Source: Thermalbibacter longus
GTDB lineage: Bacteria > Chloroflexota > Chloroflexia > Thermomicrobiales > Thermomicrobiaceae
NCBI RefSeq assembly: GCF_023806485.1
Contig: NZ_JAMSLR010000004.1
Coordinates: forward strand, 1-64,000
DNA length: 64,000 bases
Direction: 5' to 3'
A program made the translations under genes and the position numbers. Shown piece after piece: positions 1 through 8,384 of the stretch. Under the pieces are notes generated by a model. It was given only the letters and a program-made list of their open reading frames with translations, had not been told where the DNA came from and made no database searches. How positions within the stretch are numbered: the stretch's first letter is position 1; each line of letters begins with the position of its first letter.

Positions 1-1040
1 AGCCGACCCGCTTCGAGGCCGAGCCGGGATTCGCGGAAAACCCGGTCACAGTGTGGGCGGACGATGATGACGGCGATGCGGTTTTCAGCAGCCACACGGT
101 GACGGTGACGGTCTACGACCAGTTCGGGGACCCGCTGGCGGGCGTGGACGTGTGCGTCGACGTGGTGAGGGGGCCGAACGCGGGCGTGGGCGACTGCGGG
201 TCGACGGACGCCAACGGCCAGTTCGCGTTCACCTACTGGCCGAACGGCACGTTGGGCACCGACGCGATCCGGGTGTGGGTCGACCTGGACGACGACGGGG
301 TGGTCGACGGGGGCGAGACCGACACCCTGATCAAGGAGTGGGTGCTGGGCCTCGCACGGGTGCTCGCGTGCGCGCCGACGCCAGACTACAACGTCACCAG
401 AACTCCGCACACCTTTACCTGCACGCTGACGGACGGGGCGGGCAACGGGGTCGCGGGGCAAACCCTGAGTGTCGACATCGACCCGGGCCCGAACAGCGGG
501 GTGACGCCGACGTGTGGCATTACGAACGCGCTCGGCCAGGCCACCTGCTCCTACACCGACCAGGACGCCGACCCGTCCAGCCTGGAGTTGAACGACTACC
601 GCGACACCATCAGGGTGACGCATCCGGCCAGCGGGGCGAGGGACACGGTCACCAAGGTGTGGTTCGACGGCGTGGCCGAGGGCGTCGTCGAGGGCGAGCT
701 CTTGGTGCGGGTGACGCTGTCCCCGTCGGTGCTACCAGCGGGCATCCGGGTGCTGTTCGTGATCCGCGACGCCGACCCGGCATCCAGCACCACGCCCAGC
801 GCGTCGTTCGGCGGCTGCTCGAGCGATGACGAGGTGGCGGCGGCGAGCACGGACGCGAACGACCAGGCGGTCTCGCCGCTCATCTACGTGTGCGATTGGG
901 TTTACGCCGGCGAAGGCGACAACACGTATGGCGACACGTACGATGTCGAGGTCTACTGGGACGCGGACGGCGATGAGGAGTTCGATCCAAGGGTCGACGT
1001 CCTGCTCGACACGGTGACCTTCACTGTAATCGAAACGTGA
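1..1040 (+). CDS. Ig-like (Big-1) repeat protein, 5' partial
   Basis: The frame is open from the first bases of the window (reading PTRFEAEPGF...) through a GTG at 51 to TGA at 1038-1040, so this is the C-terminal end of a longer protein. At least two repeats of about 100 residues are visible, each with the bacterial Ig-like pattern TVTVYDQFGDPLAGVDV / TCTLTDGAGNGVAGQTLSV followed by a G-x-T-(D/N)-A-x-GQ-(F/A) turn. Acidic loops such as DLDDDGVVDGGE and DADGDEEFD resemble EF-hand or thrombospondin-3 calcium sites. Cysteine pairs within repeats suggest disulphides and export. No LPxTG or membrane anchor follows. A secreted or surface adhesin-type role is inferred from the family; the signal peptide would lie upstream of the window. 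Confidence 0.75.
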   Translation, partial: PTRFEAEPGFAENPVTVWADDDDGDAVFSSHTVTVTVYDQFGDPLAGVDVCVDVVRGPNAGVGDCGSTDANGQFAFTYWPNGTLGTDAIRVWVDLDDDGVVDGGETDTLIKEWVLGLARVLACAPTPDYNVTRTPHTFTCTLTDGAGNGVAGQTLSVDIDPGPNSGVTPTCGITNALGQATCSYTDQDADPSSLELNDYRDTIRVTHPASGARDTVTKVWFDGVAEGVVEGELLVRVTLSPSVLPAGIRVLFVIRDADPASSTTPSASFGGCSSDDEVAAASTDANDQAVSPLIYVCDWVYAGEGDNTYGDTYDVEVYWDADGDEEFDPRVDVLLDTVTFTVIET

Positions 1041-1086
1041 GCCGTACGGATGGGCTAGGTACACCTGATCCAAACCCGCGCGGGGA

Positions 1087-1117
1087 AGAGGCCCCGGGGG
1101 ATCATCCCGGGCCCTCT
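1087..1117. terminator. hairpin between convergent genes
   Basis: Arms 1087-1098 and 1106-1117 pair over 12 positions with one mismatch around a 7-nt loop. It starts 47 bases after the stop of the Ig-like gene. The following T-run is poor (GGGTTTGC), so it is a terminator candidate for the plus strand rather than a certain one. Confidence 0.5.
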
Positions 1118-1137
1118 GGGTTTGCTCGCACCCCCTA

Positions 1138-1166
1138 CCCCCTCTCCCGCCATGCGGGAGAGGGGG
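1138..1166. repeat. perfect inverted repeat, REP-like
   Basis: Left arm CCCCCTCTCCCGC (1138-1150) pairs perfectly with the right arm (1154-1166) around the loop CAT. A shorter, decayed relative with the shared core CCCTCTCCCG-NN-ATGCG lies near 30915-30940. This suggests a dispersed palindromic repeat; it could also act as a terminator for the cox-like operon on the minus strand. Confidence 0.5.
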
Positions 1167-1390
1167 GCCCGAAGGGCGGAGGAGGTGGGAAGGCACCGGA
1201 GTGGGGTAGCGCAGGCAGGGTGAAGGCGGCGGGGGCGGTGCCGCTACGCCGCTCGGGATCTTTCACCGCCATGGCCACCTGGCACCTGGGCGAGTGGTGG
1301 AGAAGAGATTGTCGGCCCGCTGGCCAGGAGGTGACGTCCCGTCCGCTCGGTTGCGCCCACGGCAACCTCGGGCCGAGCACCGGGCCGGCG

Positions 1391-3706
1391 TCAGGCCGAT
1401 GCAGGCGCGCTGCGTGCCTCGCGAATGGCGCGCCAGACGCGCTCGGGGATGAGCGGCATGTCGAGGTGCCGCACGCCGAGCGGCCGCAGCGCGTCGAGCA
1501 CCGCGTTGACGATCGCCGGCGGAGCGGCGGTCGTGCCCGCCTCACCCACGCCCTTGGCGCCGAGCGGGTTGAGGGGACTGGGCGTCTCGATGTGGGCGGT
1601 CTCGACGTCCGGCACGTGCGCGGCGCGCGGGACGGCGTAATCGAGGAACGAGCGAGCCAGCGGCTGGCCGCTCTCGCTGTACGGAACCCATTCCAGCAAC
1701 GCCTGCCCGATGCCCTGGGCGACCGCGCCGTGGATCTGCCCCTCGACGAGGAGCGGGTTCACCTGGTTGCCGCAGTCGTCGACGGCTAGGTAGCGGAGCA
1801 CCTCGATCTCGCCCGTCTCAGGGTCGACTTCGATCATCGCGATGTGGACGCCAGAGGGGACGGTACGGGTCTCTGGCGCGAAGAAGCGCGTCGCTTCCAG
1901 ACCCGGCTCCAACCCTCCGGGCGGGCCGTCGAAGCGGTGCGCGAGCCGGGCGACTGACTGCCAGGTCACGCGACGGTCGGGAGCGCCGCGCACCTGGAAG
2001 GCCCCGTTCTGGAGTTCGATGTCGTCCGGGCTCGCCTCCAGGGCGTGCGCGGCGAGCTGCCGCGCCTTGGCCAGCACGTCCTGCGCCGCGAGGAACGCGG
2101 CCGAGCCGCCGACGGCCGTGCTCCGGCTGCCGAAGGTGCCGATGCCCTGCTGGATCGCGCCGGTATCGCCGGTCCGGACGCGCACGCGCTCCAGATCCAC
2201 ACCGAGGACATCGGCGACGATCTGCGCGAGCACGGTCGAGTGTCCCTGGCCACTGGGCGTGATGCCGCTGAAGACGCTGACGGCGCCGTCGGGGTGCACC
2301 CGCACGGTCGCGCTCTCCCAACCGGGCCCGGCGAACTCGCAGTAGCAGGCGAGGCCGATGCCGAGGATCCGGCCTTCCGCCCGTGCCCGCTGCTGCGCCG
2401 CTCTCGCTTCGACGTAACCGAAGCGGTCGAGCGCGATATCGAGGGCCCGGTGGTAGTCGCCGCTATCGTACTGAGCGCCGGTCGGGCTGCGGTAGGGGAA
2501 CTCATCGGCCCGCAGGAGGTTGCGGCGACGGATCTCGGCGGGATCGAGGTCGAGCTCCGCGGCGGCGGCGTCCATCAGCCGCTCGAGCAGGTAGGCGGCT
2601 TCGGGCCGCCCGGCTCCCCGGTAAGAGCCGAGCGGGGCGCAGTTGGTCATTATCCCCTCGACCAGCACATGCAGTGCCGGCACCCGGTACGGCCCGGCGG
2701 CGAGCAAGCCGGTGCGCAGAGCAGTCGTGGCGGCGTTGTAGGCACCCAGGTTCGCGAGGAGCTGCACGTCGAGTCCCAGGAGCGTGCCGTCCCGGCGGAA
2801 GGCTGCGCGGACGCGCTGCACCTGGTCGCGGGCATGGACGGTTCCCAGCAGGCTCTCGCTGCGTGTCTCCACCCACTTCACCGGCCGGCCGAGCTGCCAG
2901 GCGAGCGCGGCGACCAGCACGTACTCGGGATAGACACCGCCTTTGGAGCCGAACGCCCCGCCGACCTCCGGGACGATGACGCGGATCTGATGCTCGGGCA
3001 GGCCCACGGCGGTGGCAAGGCCGCTGCGCAGCCCGTGGGGGGCCTGGGTCGAAGCCCAGACGGTCAGCTCGCCGGTCGCCCGGTCGGGCCGAGCGAGCGC
3101 GCCGCGGGGCTCCAGGAAGGCGGCATAGATCCTTTGGTTCACCAGCCGCAGGGAGACTGTGACGTCGGCCTGGCGAAACATCGCCTCGAGGTCGCCCTGC
3201 CTGACCTCCCAGCGGAACGCGACGTTGTCGGGCCAGTCTGGATACACTAGCGGCGCCGTCGCTTCCCGCGCACGCTCGGCGTCCACGACTGCCGGCAATT
3301 CCCCGTAGCTCACGGTGACCAGCTCAGCCGCCTCGTGCGCCGCGACGGGGTCGACGGCGAGGACGGCAGCCACCGGGTCACCGACGAACCGGGCGCGATC
3401 TACTGCCAGTGGGTATCGCTCCAGACGACGGCCTGACAGGAGCTCCGGCGGGCTGGACAGGGGCGAGACCCAGGAGGCGAGCTCGCGGCCGGTCACGACG
3501 GCCACGACGCCGGGGAGGGCCAATGCGGTAGCGGAATCCACGTCGCGAATGAGCGCGTGGGCAAGCGGGCTCCGCACGAGCGCCAGGTGCAGTAGCCCGG
3601 GGACCCTGATGTCGTCGAGAAATGCTGCGGTACCGGTGATGAGCCGATCGTCGCCGAGCCGGCGCAGCGGACGGCCGATGTACCTGGTGTTGCCGGACGT
3701 CGACAT
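1391..3706 (-). CDS. Mo-binding hydroxylase large subunit (CoxL-like, form II)
   Basis: This 771-residue protein is of the xanthine dehydrogenase/aldehyde oxidase family and binds the molybdopterin cofactor. It starts with a short RPLRRLGDDRLITGTAAFLDDI segment of the a/b hammerhead domain. GSYRGAGRPEAAYLLER gives the form II signature rather than the AYxCSFR loop of true CO dehydrogenase. GAKGVGEAG near the C-terminus carries the expected catalytic Glu. I chose ATG at 3706 because GGGAAGGGATGGAG sits just upstream; a GTG at 3736 is also open but lacks such a site. It is the last gene of the minus-strand cox-like cluster, 82 bases after the Nudix gene, and is a paralogue of the CoxL at 9338-11689. 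No small or medium subunit lies beside it, so it may share those encoded upstream. The substrate is unknown. Confidence 0.9.
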   Translation of the reverse strand: MSTSGNTRYIGRPLRRLGDDRLITGTAAFLDDIRVPGLLHLALVRSPLAHALIRDVDSATALALPGVVAVVTGRELASWVSPLSSPPELLSGRRLERYPLAVDRARFVGDPVAAVLAVDPVAAHEAAELVTVSYGELPAVVDAERAREATAPLVYPDWPDNVAFRWEVRQGDLEAMFRQADVTVSLRLVNQRIYAAFLEPRGALARPDRATGELTVWASTQAPHGLRSGLATAVGLPEHQIRVIVPEVGGAFGSKGGVYPEYVLVAALAWQLGRPVKWVETRSESLLGTVHARDQVQRVRAAFRRDGTLLGLDVQLLANLGAYNAATTALRTGLLAAGPYRVPALHVLVEGIMTNCAPLGSYRGAGRPEAAYLLERLMDAAAAELDLDPAEIRRRNLLRADEFPYRSPTGAQYDSGDYHRALDIALDRFGYVEARAAQQRARAEGRILGIGLACYCEFAGPGWESATVRVHPDGAVSVFSGITPSGQGHSTVLAQIVADVLGVDLERVRVRTGDTGAIQQGIGTFGSRSTAVGGSAAFLAAQDVLAKARQLAAHALEASPDDIELQNGAFQVRGAPDRRVTWQSVARLAHRFDGPPGGLEPGLEATRFFAPETRTVPSGVHIAMIEVDPETGEIEVLRYLAVDDCGNQVNPLLVEGQIHGAVAQGIGQALLEWVPYSESGQPLARSFLDYAVPRAAHVPDVETAHIETPSPLNPLGAKGVGEAGTTAAPPAIVNAVLDALRPLGVRHLDMPLIPERVWRAIREARSAPASA

Positions 3707-3788
3707 GGCTCCATCCCTTCCCTGAGCCACTACCACCGTAGAGCGGGTATCGCGTCGATGCGCCGAGCTGGTCGAGCTGCCACAAACG

Positions 3789-4301
3789 TCACGGCGGTTG
3801 GCCAGTCTCGCTCAACCAGGCCCGGATGATCTCCTCGTCGTGCTCGAACGCTAGCTCTGGCAGCTCGTCGGCCGCGAAGAGCGCGACGTCGTCGGTCTCG
3901 TCGCCCGCGGCGAGCCGACCGCCGATTGGCTCGGCGAGATAGACCGCCAGCACCACGGGGTGCCCCGGTGTCGAGTAGAGGCCGAGCAGCCGGGTCAGTT
4001 TCACCTCCAGCCCGACCTCTTCGCGCACCTCGCGCAGAGCCGCGTCTTCGACGCGCTCGCCGCGCTCGACGAACCCGGACGGAAACGTCCAGCGCCCGAG
4101 CCCGGGATCGATGGTGCGTCGCTGGAGCACGACCTTGCCCTGCTGGACGATGAGCACTGCCACGGCGAGCTTCGGGTCAGCGAAGAAGGTGACCTGGCAG
4201 TCAGGGCAATGGGGTCGCAGCCGGCCGGCGACGTGACGGCGCTGAATAGGACGGCCGCAGTGCGGGCAGAAGCGGATCGAGTCGTCGAAGCTCAGGCTCA
4301 T
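3789..4301 (-). CDS. Nudix hydrolase with N-terminal zinc ribbon
   Basis: A zinc ribbon (C12, C15, C32, C35; CPHC and CPDC) is followed by a Nudix domain of 170 residues in total. The Nudix box runs from G76 to about E99 and ends in REVREEVGLE, which keeps the metal-binding REVxEE core. Nudix enzymes cleave nucleoside diphosphates linked to another moiety; zinc-ribbon versions resemble NADH pyrophosphatase-type proteins, but the substrate cannot be read from sequence. Its ATG overlaps the TGA of the MocA-type gene (ATGA at 4298-4301), so the two are translationally coupled. A housekeeping or cofactor-dinucleotide role within the molybdenum cluster is inferred only from that position. Confidence 0.87.
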   Translation of the reverse strand: MSLSFDDSIRFCPHCGRPIQRRHVAGRLRPHCPDCQVTFFADPKLAVAVLIVQQGKVVLQRRTIDPGLGRWTFPSGFVERGERVEDAALREVREEVGLEVKLTRLLGLYSTPGHPVVLAVYLAEPIGGRLAAGDETDDVALFAADELPELAFEHDEEIIRAWLSETGQPP

Positions 4302-4918
4302 CGGCCTGTGTCTCCCCTGCGTGCACGCTCGAACTCGGCCTGGAGCCGCTCGTAGTCTTCCCAGGTGTCGAGGTCAGCCGGCCGCCGGTGCGCGCGGACG
4401 TCGACGAGGAGCACCTCGTCGGCATGACGCTCGAGCAGCGGGCGAGCTCCGGTGTCTCCGGTCAGGCGCTCCAGCTCGGGGAAGAGCGCCCGGGCGATGA
4501 GCACCGGGTTGCCGCGCCCCTCGGCGTAGCGTGGCTGGACGATCGGCGCCCGGCGTTCGCAGAAGGCCTCGATGAGCCGGTCGACGACGGCCGGCTCGAC
4601 CAGTGGCTGGTCGCCGAGCAGGAAGACGATTGCCTCGACGTCACCCGGGAGGTGTCGCAGCGCGAGGCGAACCGACGTGCTCAACCCTTCGGCGTAGTCC
4701 GGGTTCTCGATCACGGTCAGGTTCGTGAGGTCGACCTGCCGGCGAATCTGGTTCGCTGCGTGGCCTAGGACGACGAGCACCGGGTCGAGCTTGGTTCGCC
4801 GAGCTACTGCGACCGTGTGGGCCAAGACCGGCTGTCCCCTGAGGGGAAGGAGTTGTTTAGGCTGGCCGAGGCGACGCGAGGCGCCAGCCGCGAGGATAAC
4901 GCCAGCCACCCGCCCCAT
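4298..4918 (-). CDS. MocA-type molybdenum cofactor nucleotidyltransferase
   Basis: This 206-residue protein belongs to the MobA/MocA nucleotidyltransferase family. The N-terminal LAAGASRRLGQPKQLLPL motif (residues 9-26) is the NTP-binding signature. VIFLLGDQPLV supplies the metal-binding Asp, and NPVLIARALFPEL follows in the usual place. MocA enzymes add CMP to molybdopterin to give the dinucleotide cofactor used by xanthine-dehydrogenase-family enzymes, which matches the flanking CoxSML subunits. It starts three bases after the XdhC C-half gene stops. Cytidylyl rather than guanylyl specificity is inferred from context, not proven by a residue I can point to. Confidence 0.85.
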   Translation of the reverse strand: MGRVAGVILAAGASRRLGQPKQLLPLRGQPVLAHTVAVARRTKLDPVLVVLGHAANQIRRQVDLTNLTVIENPDYAEGLSTSVRLALRHLPGDVEAIVFLLGDQPLVEPAVVDRLIEAFCERRAPIVQPRYAEGRGNPVLIARALFPELERLTGDTGARPLLERHADEVLLVDVRAHRRPADLDTWEDYERLQAEFERARRGDTGR

Positions 4919-4921
4919 AGC

Positions 4922-5707
4922 CTAGTCGTTGCCGGCGGTCGCCTTGGCAGGGAGCAGGCCGGAGCCAGCCCCCCGGGGATCGCGGCCACTGCGCACGGCG
5001 ATGATCTCCGCCAGGATGCTGACGGCTATCTCGGCCGGTGTGCGAGCGCCGATGTCGATGCCGATCGGGCCGTGGATCCGGGCGATGTCTTCATCGCTGA
5101 ACCCGGCCTGGCGCAGTCGCTCGGCCCGGGCCTCGCTGGTCTTCCGGCTGCCGATCGCCCCGATGTAGCCCGCACGCGACCGCAATGCGACCTGGAGCGC
5201 CGGGTCTTCGAACTTCTCGTCGTGCGCGAGCACGACGATGTCCGTCTGCGGGCCGAGCGGCACCTGGGCCAGCGCCTCGTCCGGCCAGGCGACGATCAGC
5301 TCGTCGGCGTGCGGGAAGCGCTCGCGCGTCGCGAAGAATTCCCTGGCATCGATGACGGTCGTGCGGTATCCGAGTTCTCTCGCCATCGCGACGAGGGGGA
5401 TCGCAATGTGGACGGCGCCGATCACTACCAGGCGTCGAGGCGGCAGGAAGCTCTCGATGTAGACGTCGACCTCCTCGCCGCTGGCGAGCTGGTACGAGCG
5501 CGTCTCGATCTTCCCCTGGGGGAGCAGCGCGCGAGCGTCAGCAGCTACGGCCTCGTCGAGCTCGGGATGCCCCAGCGTGCCGAGTATCCGGCCGTCTTCA
5601 TAGATCAGCAGCTTGGCGCCCAATGGCTCACCGCGCACCAGCGTGGCCTGCGCGACCGCGTCCTCGCGCGCGATGGCTTCGCGCAGCGCGTTGAACAGCT
5701 TGCTCAT
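4922..5707 (-). CDS. XdhC family protein, C-terminal (Rossmann) type
   Basis: The 261 residues cover the XdhC C-terminal region. A Rossmann segment RRLVVIGAVHIAIPLVAMARELGYRT is seen around residues 88-115, and the conserved YIGAIGSRKTSEAR and IHGPIGIDIGARTPAEIAVSI blocks lie further on. XdhC proteins bind molybdenum cofactor and help its sulfuration and insertion into xanthine-dehydrogenase-type enzymes. The separate 106-residue partner encoded just upstream overlaps it by 4 bases (ATGA at 5704-5707) and supplies the other half of the usual fused protein. It acts in the cytoplasm as an assembly factor for the hydroxylases encoded in the same cluster. Confidence 0.87.
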   Translation of the reverse strand: MSKLFNALREAIAREDAVAQATLVRGEPLGAKLLIYEDGRILGTLGHPELDEAVAADARALLPQGKIETRSYQLASGEEVDVYIESFLPPRRLVVIGAVHIAIPLVAMARELGYRTTVIDAREFFATRERFPHADELIVAWPDEALAQVPLGPQTDIVVLAHDEKFEDPALQVALRSRAGYIGAIGSRKTSEARAERLRQAGFSDEDIARIHGPIGIDIGARTPAEIAVSILAEIIAVRSGRDPRGAGSGLLPAKATAGND

Positions 5708-6024
5708 CCTCGCCTCACCAGTGGCTCGACGAACACGTCGATGATGCCTCCGCAGCTCAGGCCGACGTCCCAGGCCATCTCGTCACTGATCCCGTACTGG
5801 ACGAGCTGCGGCCGGCCGCTCTCGAGCACCTGTTGCGCGAGCTCGAAGACCGCGCCTTCGACGCAGCCCCCGCTGACCGAGCCGGCCATGCGGCCGCTCC
5901 TGGTCACGGCCATCTTCGCGCCTACTGGGCGCGGAGCGGAGCCGGCAGTCCGGACAACTGTGGCCAGGGCGATCTCCTCGCCCTCGGCCATCCACTGTTC
6001 GATCTCGGGTAGAATATCGCGCAT
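5704..6024 (-). CDS. XdhC/CoxI N-terminal domain protein
   Basis: This 106-residue protein equals the XdhC_CoxI domain alone. The diagnostic blocks are TAGSAPRPVGAKMAVTRSG and GSVSGGCVEGAV, with a second cysteine block VGLSCGGIIDVFVEP. In many bacteria this domain and the Rossmann part are one polypeptide; here they are split into overlapping genes. A clear GGAGGGAG precedes the ATG. The two conserved cysteines are candidates for cofactor or sulfur handling, by analogy with XdhC. It is encoded 18 bases after the CoxE-type gene. Confidence 0.87.
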   Translation of the reverse strand: MRDILPEIEQWMAEGEEIALATVVRTAGSAPRPVGAKMAVTRSGRMAGSVSGGCVEGAVFELAQQVLESGRPQLVQYGISDEMAWDVGLSCGGIIDVFVEPLVRRG

Positions 6025-6042
6025 CGGTCTCCCTCCGGGCCG

Positions 6043-7308
6043 TTACGCCACGCGGCTGCTTTCGACCGGCGCTGGCAACACCGGGTGCTGGCGCCGCACC
6101 GGCCGGTAATCGTCGATCGTGCTCAAATGCCTGGCGAGCGCCTCCAGGCTAGCGAGGTTGTGCACCGGCATAAAGTCGTCGATAAAGGGTAGCGCTGCCT
6201 GCATGCCGCGGGTCAGCGGCTCGTAGCGCGGCGAGCCGAGCAGCGGGTTGAGCCAGATCAAGCGGTAGCTGCTCCGCTGGAGCCGGGCCATCTCGCGGGC
6301 TAGGAGCTCGGGATCGCCGCGATCCCAGCCGTCGCTGATGATCAACACCACCGCGCCGTTCCGCAGGACGCGCCGCGCCCACTGGGTGTTGAACGTCTGC
6401 AGCGACTGCCCGATCCGGGTGCCGCCCGACCAGTCCTGCACCTCGCGCGCGACTCGCTCCATGGCCTCGTCGATCGAGCGGTGCTTGAGCAGCCGGGTGA
6501 TGCGCGTCAGCCGGGTGCCGAAGACGAACGACTCGACTTTGGCCATGCCGTTCTCGACGGCATAGATGAACTGCAACAAGATGCGCGAGTAGCGATCCAT
6601 CGAGCCGCTGACGTCGCAGATGACGACGAGCTGGCGCGGCTTGGTCTTGGTCTGGCGCCGGGAGATAGTCAGCGGCACGCCGCCGGTCTGGAGCGAGCGA
6701 CGCATCGTGCGCCGCGGGTCGATGAACCGGCCCTTGGGCGACGCTACCTTTCGGCGTGAGCGCCGCTGCCCGATCTGCCAAGTGAGCTGCTCCATCAGGT
6801 GCCGGGTCTGCTGCAGCTCCTCTTCGGTCAGGTCGGCGAAGTCCTTCTCGCGTAGCACCTCGGCGGCGCTGTAGCTGAATGCTTCCGAGCCTACGCCTTC
6901 CTCGGACTCCTCACCCTCCCCCTCGTCGAGCGTCTCGACGAACTCGAGGCGGCGTCCCTGGATACCCTCGAGCGCGCGACCGTCGGCCTCGCCCTCGCCC
7001 TCCTCGCTCTCTTCCGGGGCGAGCTTGACCACGTCGTCGGGCTGGCCGCTCTGGAGCGATCCATCGACGTACTCCGGCTTGGCTCGCCAGAAGGCGTCGA
7101 AGAGCTGCTCGAAGACCGGGATGTCTTCCTTGTGCGTGATCAGGCACGCACGCGCCGCCTCGCGGAACTCCTCCCGGCTACCGACATCGATATGCTCGAT
7201 CGCGCGGACGAAGTCCATGGCCTGGCCGGTAGTGGTCTTCACCCCGGCTCGCCGCAGGAGCCGGGCGAACGTCAGTGTGCGCTGTGCGAAGTTCGTCGCC
7301 GTCGTCAT
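6043..7308 (-). CDS. CoxE-type VWA domain protein
   Basis: The protein has 421 residues. The N-terminal half is helical with an acidic linker (EESEEGEGEADG, DEGEGEESEEGVG). The C-terminal half is a VWA domain whose MIDAS motif DVSGSMDRYSR is intact, with matching GGTRIGQS and ISDGWDRGD segments. CoxE-like VWA proteins pair with MoxR AAA ATPases to mature metalloenzymes, here presumably the molybdenum hydroxylases. The partner ATPase gene ends only 9 bases upstream, a tight operon fit. The upstream sequence has no good ribosome site, which suggests coupling to that gene. Confidence 0.88.
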   Translation of the reverse strand: MTTATNFAQRTLTFARLLRRAGVKTTTGQAMDFVRAIEHIDVGSREEFREAARACLITHKEDIPVFEQLFDAFWRAKPEYVDGSLQSGQPDDVVKLAPEESEEGEGEADGRALEGIQGRRLEFVETLDEGEGEESEEGVGSEAFSYSAAEVLREKDFADLTEEELQQTRHLMEQLTWQIGQRRSRRKVASPKGRFIDPRRTMRRSLQTGGVPLTISRRQTKTKPRQLVVICDVSGSMDRYSRILLQFIYAVENGMAKVESFVFGTRLTRITRLLKHRSIDEAMERVAREVQDWSGGTRIGQSLQTFNTQWARRVLRNGAVVLIISDGWDRGDPELLAREMARLQRSSYRLIWLNPLLGSPRYEPLTRGMQAALPFIDDFMPVHNLASLEALARHLSTIDDYRPVRRQHPVLPAPVESSRVA

Positions 7309-7317
7309 GGCTACCAG

Positions 7318-8220
7318 CTAGTTCTCAGCGACTGCAGTACTGACCAGATCCTCGAGCTTGCGCTTCCGTACGAACTGCAAGTCTTCCTGATGCTTCAGGA
7401 TCGCGCCCAGTGTCGCCGAGGCGATCTCGAGGCTGAGCTCCTGCTGGTTGAGCGCGAGGAGGGCAGCGGCCCAGTCGAGCGTTTCGGCGACGCCCGGGAG
7501 CTTGTACAGATCCTCCTGGCGGAGCGCCTGGATGAACCGAGCGACCTGGAGTGCCAACCGCTCGGAGATCCCGGGCAGCTTCACGGTGAGGATCTGGAAC
7601 TCCTTCTCCAGCGACGGGTAGTCGATCCAGTGGTAGAGACATCGCCGCTTGAGCGCGTCGTGCAGCTCGCGCGTACGGTTCGAGGTGATGATGACGTACG
7701 GCGGGTGCTCGGCCCGGATCGTCCCGATCTCGGGGATCGTGATCTGGAAGTCCGAGAGCAGCTCGAGCAGGAAGGCCTCGAACTCCTCGTCGGCCCGGTC
7801 GATCTCATCGATCAACAGCACCGGGGGCTTGCCTCGATGGCGGATCGCCTGGAGAAGTGGCCGCTCGATGAGGAACTCTTCGCTGAAGATCTCCTGCATG
7901 GCCACATTCCAGCCGACCTGCTGATCCTCGAGCAGGCGGATCGCCAGCATCTGGCGTGGGTAGTTCCACTCGTAGACCGCGTGGCTGACGTCCAGTCCCT
8001 CGTAACACTGGAGCCGGATCAAGTCGGTGTCGAGCATGGCCGCCAGGACCTTCGCGACCTCGGTCTTGCCGACACCGGCCTCACCTTCCAGAAGCAGCGG
8101 CTTGGGCAACTTGAGCCCGAGATAGATCGCCGTGGCGAGGCTCTTCTCGCAGACATACCGATGCTGAGCCATCGCCTGCTGGACGTCTTCGACCGTATTG
8201 AGCGCTGTCGTTGTCGTCAC
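7318..8220 (-). CDS. MoxR/CoxD-type AAA+ ATPase
   Basis: This 300-residue AAA+ protein of the MoxR group has Walker A GEAGVGKTEVAKVLA, Walker B VLLIDEIDRADEEF, a sensor-1-like VIITSNRTREL, and a C-terminal lid. In carboxidotrophs the homologous CoxD takes part in building the sulfur-bridged active site of CO dehydrogenase; by analogy this one remodels the hydroxylases encoded around it. It starts with GTG after GAGGTGAGGG. It appears to open a second transcription unit: a hairpin (8332-8363) follows the preceding CoxM gene, and a palindrome with an embedded -10-like box lies at 8256-8272. Confidence 0.9.
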   Translation of the reverse strand: MTTTTALNTVEDVQQAMAQHRYVCEKSLATAIYLGLKLPKPLLLEGEAGVGKTEVAKVLAAMLDTDLIRLQCYEGLDVSHAVYEWNYPRQMLAIRLLEDQQVGWNVAMQEIFSEEFLIERPLLQAIRHRGKPPVLLIDEIDRADEEFEAFLLELLSDFQITIPEIGTIRAEHPPYVIITSNRTRELHDALKRRCLYHWIDYPSLEKEFQILTVKLPGISERLALQVARFIQALRQEDLYKLPGVAETLDWAAALLALNQQELSLEIASATLGAILKHQEDLQFVRKRKLEDLVSTAVAEN

Positions 8221-8255
8221 CCCTCACCTCGACCTGCTCAAACTCCCGTACAACC

Positions 8256-8272
8256 TGATACGAATTGTATCA
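8256..8272 (-). promoter_or_regulatory. operator-like palindrome over a -10 box
   Basis: TGATAC-N5-GTATCA is a perfect inverted repeat. On the minus strand the left arm and spacer contain TACAAT, five of six matches to a -10 box, 36 bases before the MoxR-type gene. A -35 at the right distance is weak (CTGTCG near 8287-8292), as expected for an activated promoter. The TGATAC half-site also overlaps the -10 of the promoter before the CoxG gene. Confidence 0.5.
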
Positions 8273-8331
8273 AATCTGCGCCTGCCCGACAGCGCGATCC
8301 GGTGGCCCGATCTCATGCCCTCCTGGCAACA

Positions 8332-8363
8332 GCAGACCGGGGGGACGATCCGCCCCGGTCTGC
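8332..8363 (-). terminator. hairpin after the CoxM gene
   Basis: Arms 8332-8342 and 8353-8363 pair perfectly over 11 bases (GCAGACCGGGG / CCCCGGTCTGC) around a 10-nt loop, 22 bases beyond the CoxM stop on the minus strand. No strong T-run follows, so termination may be partial. It divides the cox-like cluster into two units. Confidence 0.55.
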
Positions 8364-8384
8364 GGAGACCTGGCCGCGCTGGAA

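Larger units (their letters stand above)
1041..1390. other. intergenic region with two strong hairpins
   Basis: This gap lies between two convergent genes, the Ig-like protein and the second CoxL. It holds a terminator-like hairpin (1087-1117) and a perfect 13-bp inverted repeat (1138-1166), then low-information GC-rich sequence. I see no credible gene in it. Confidence 0.7.
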
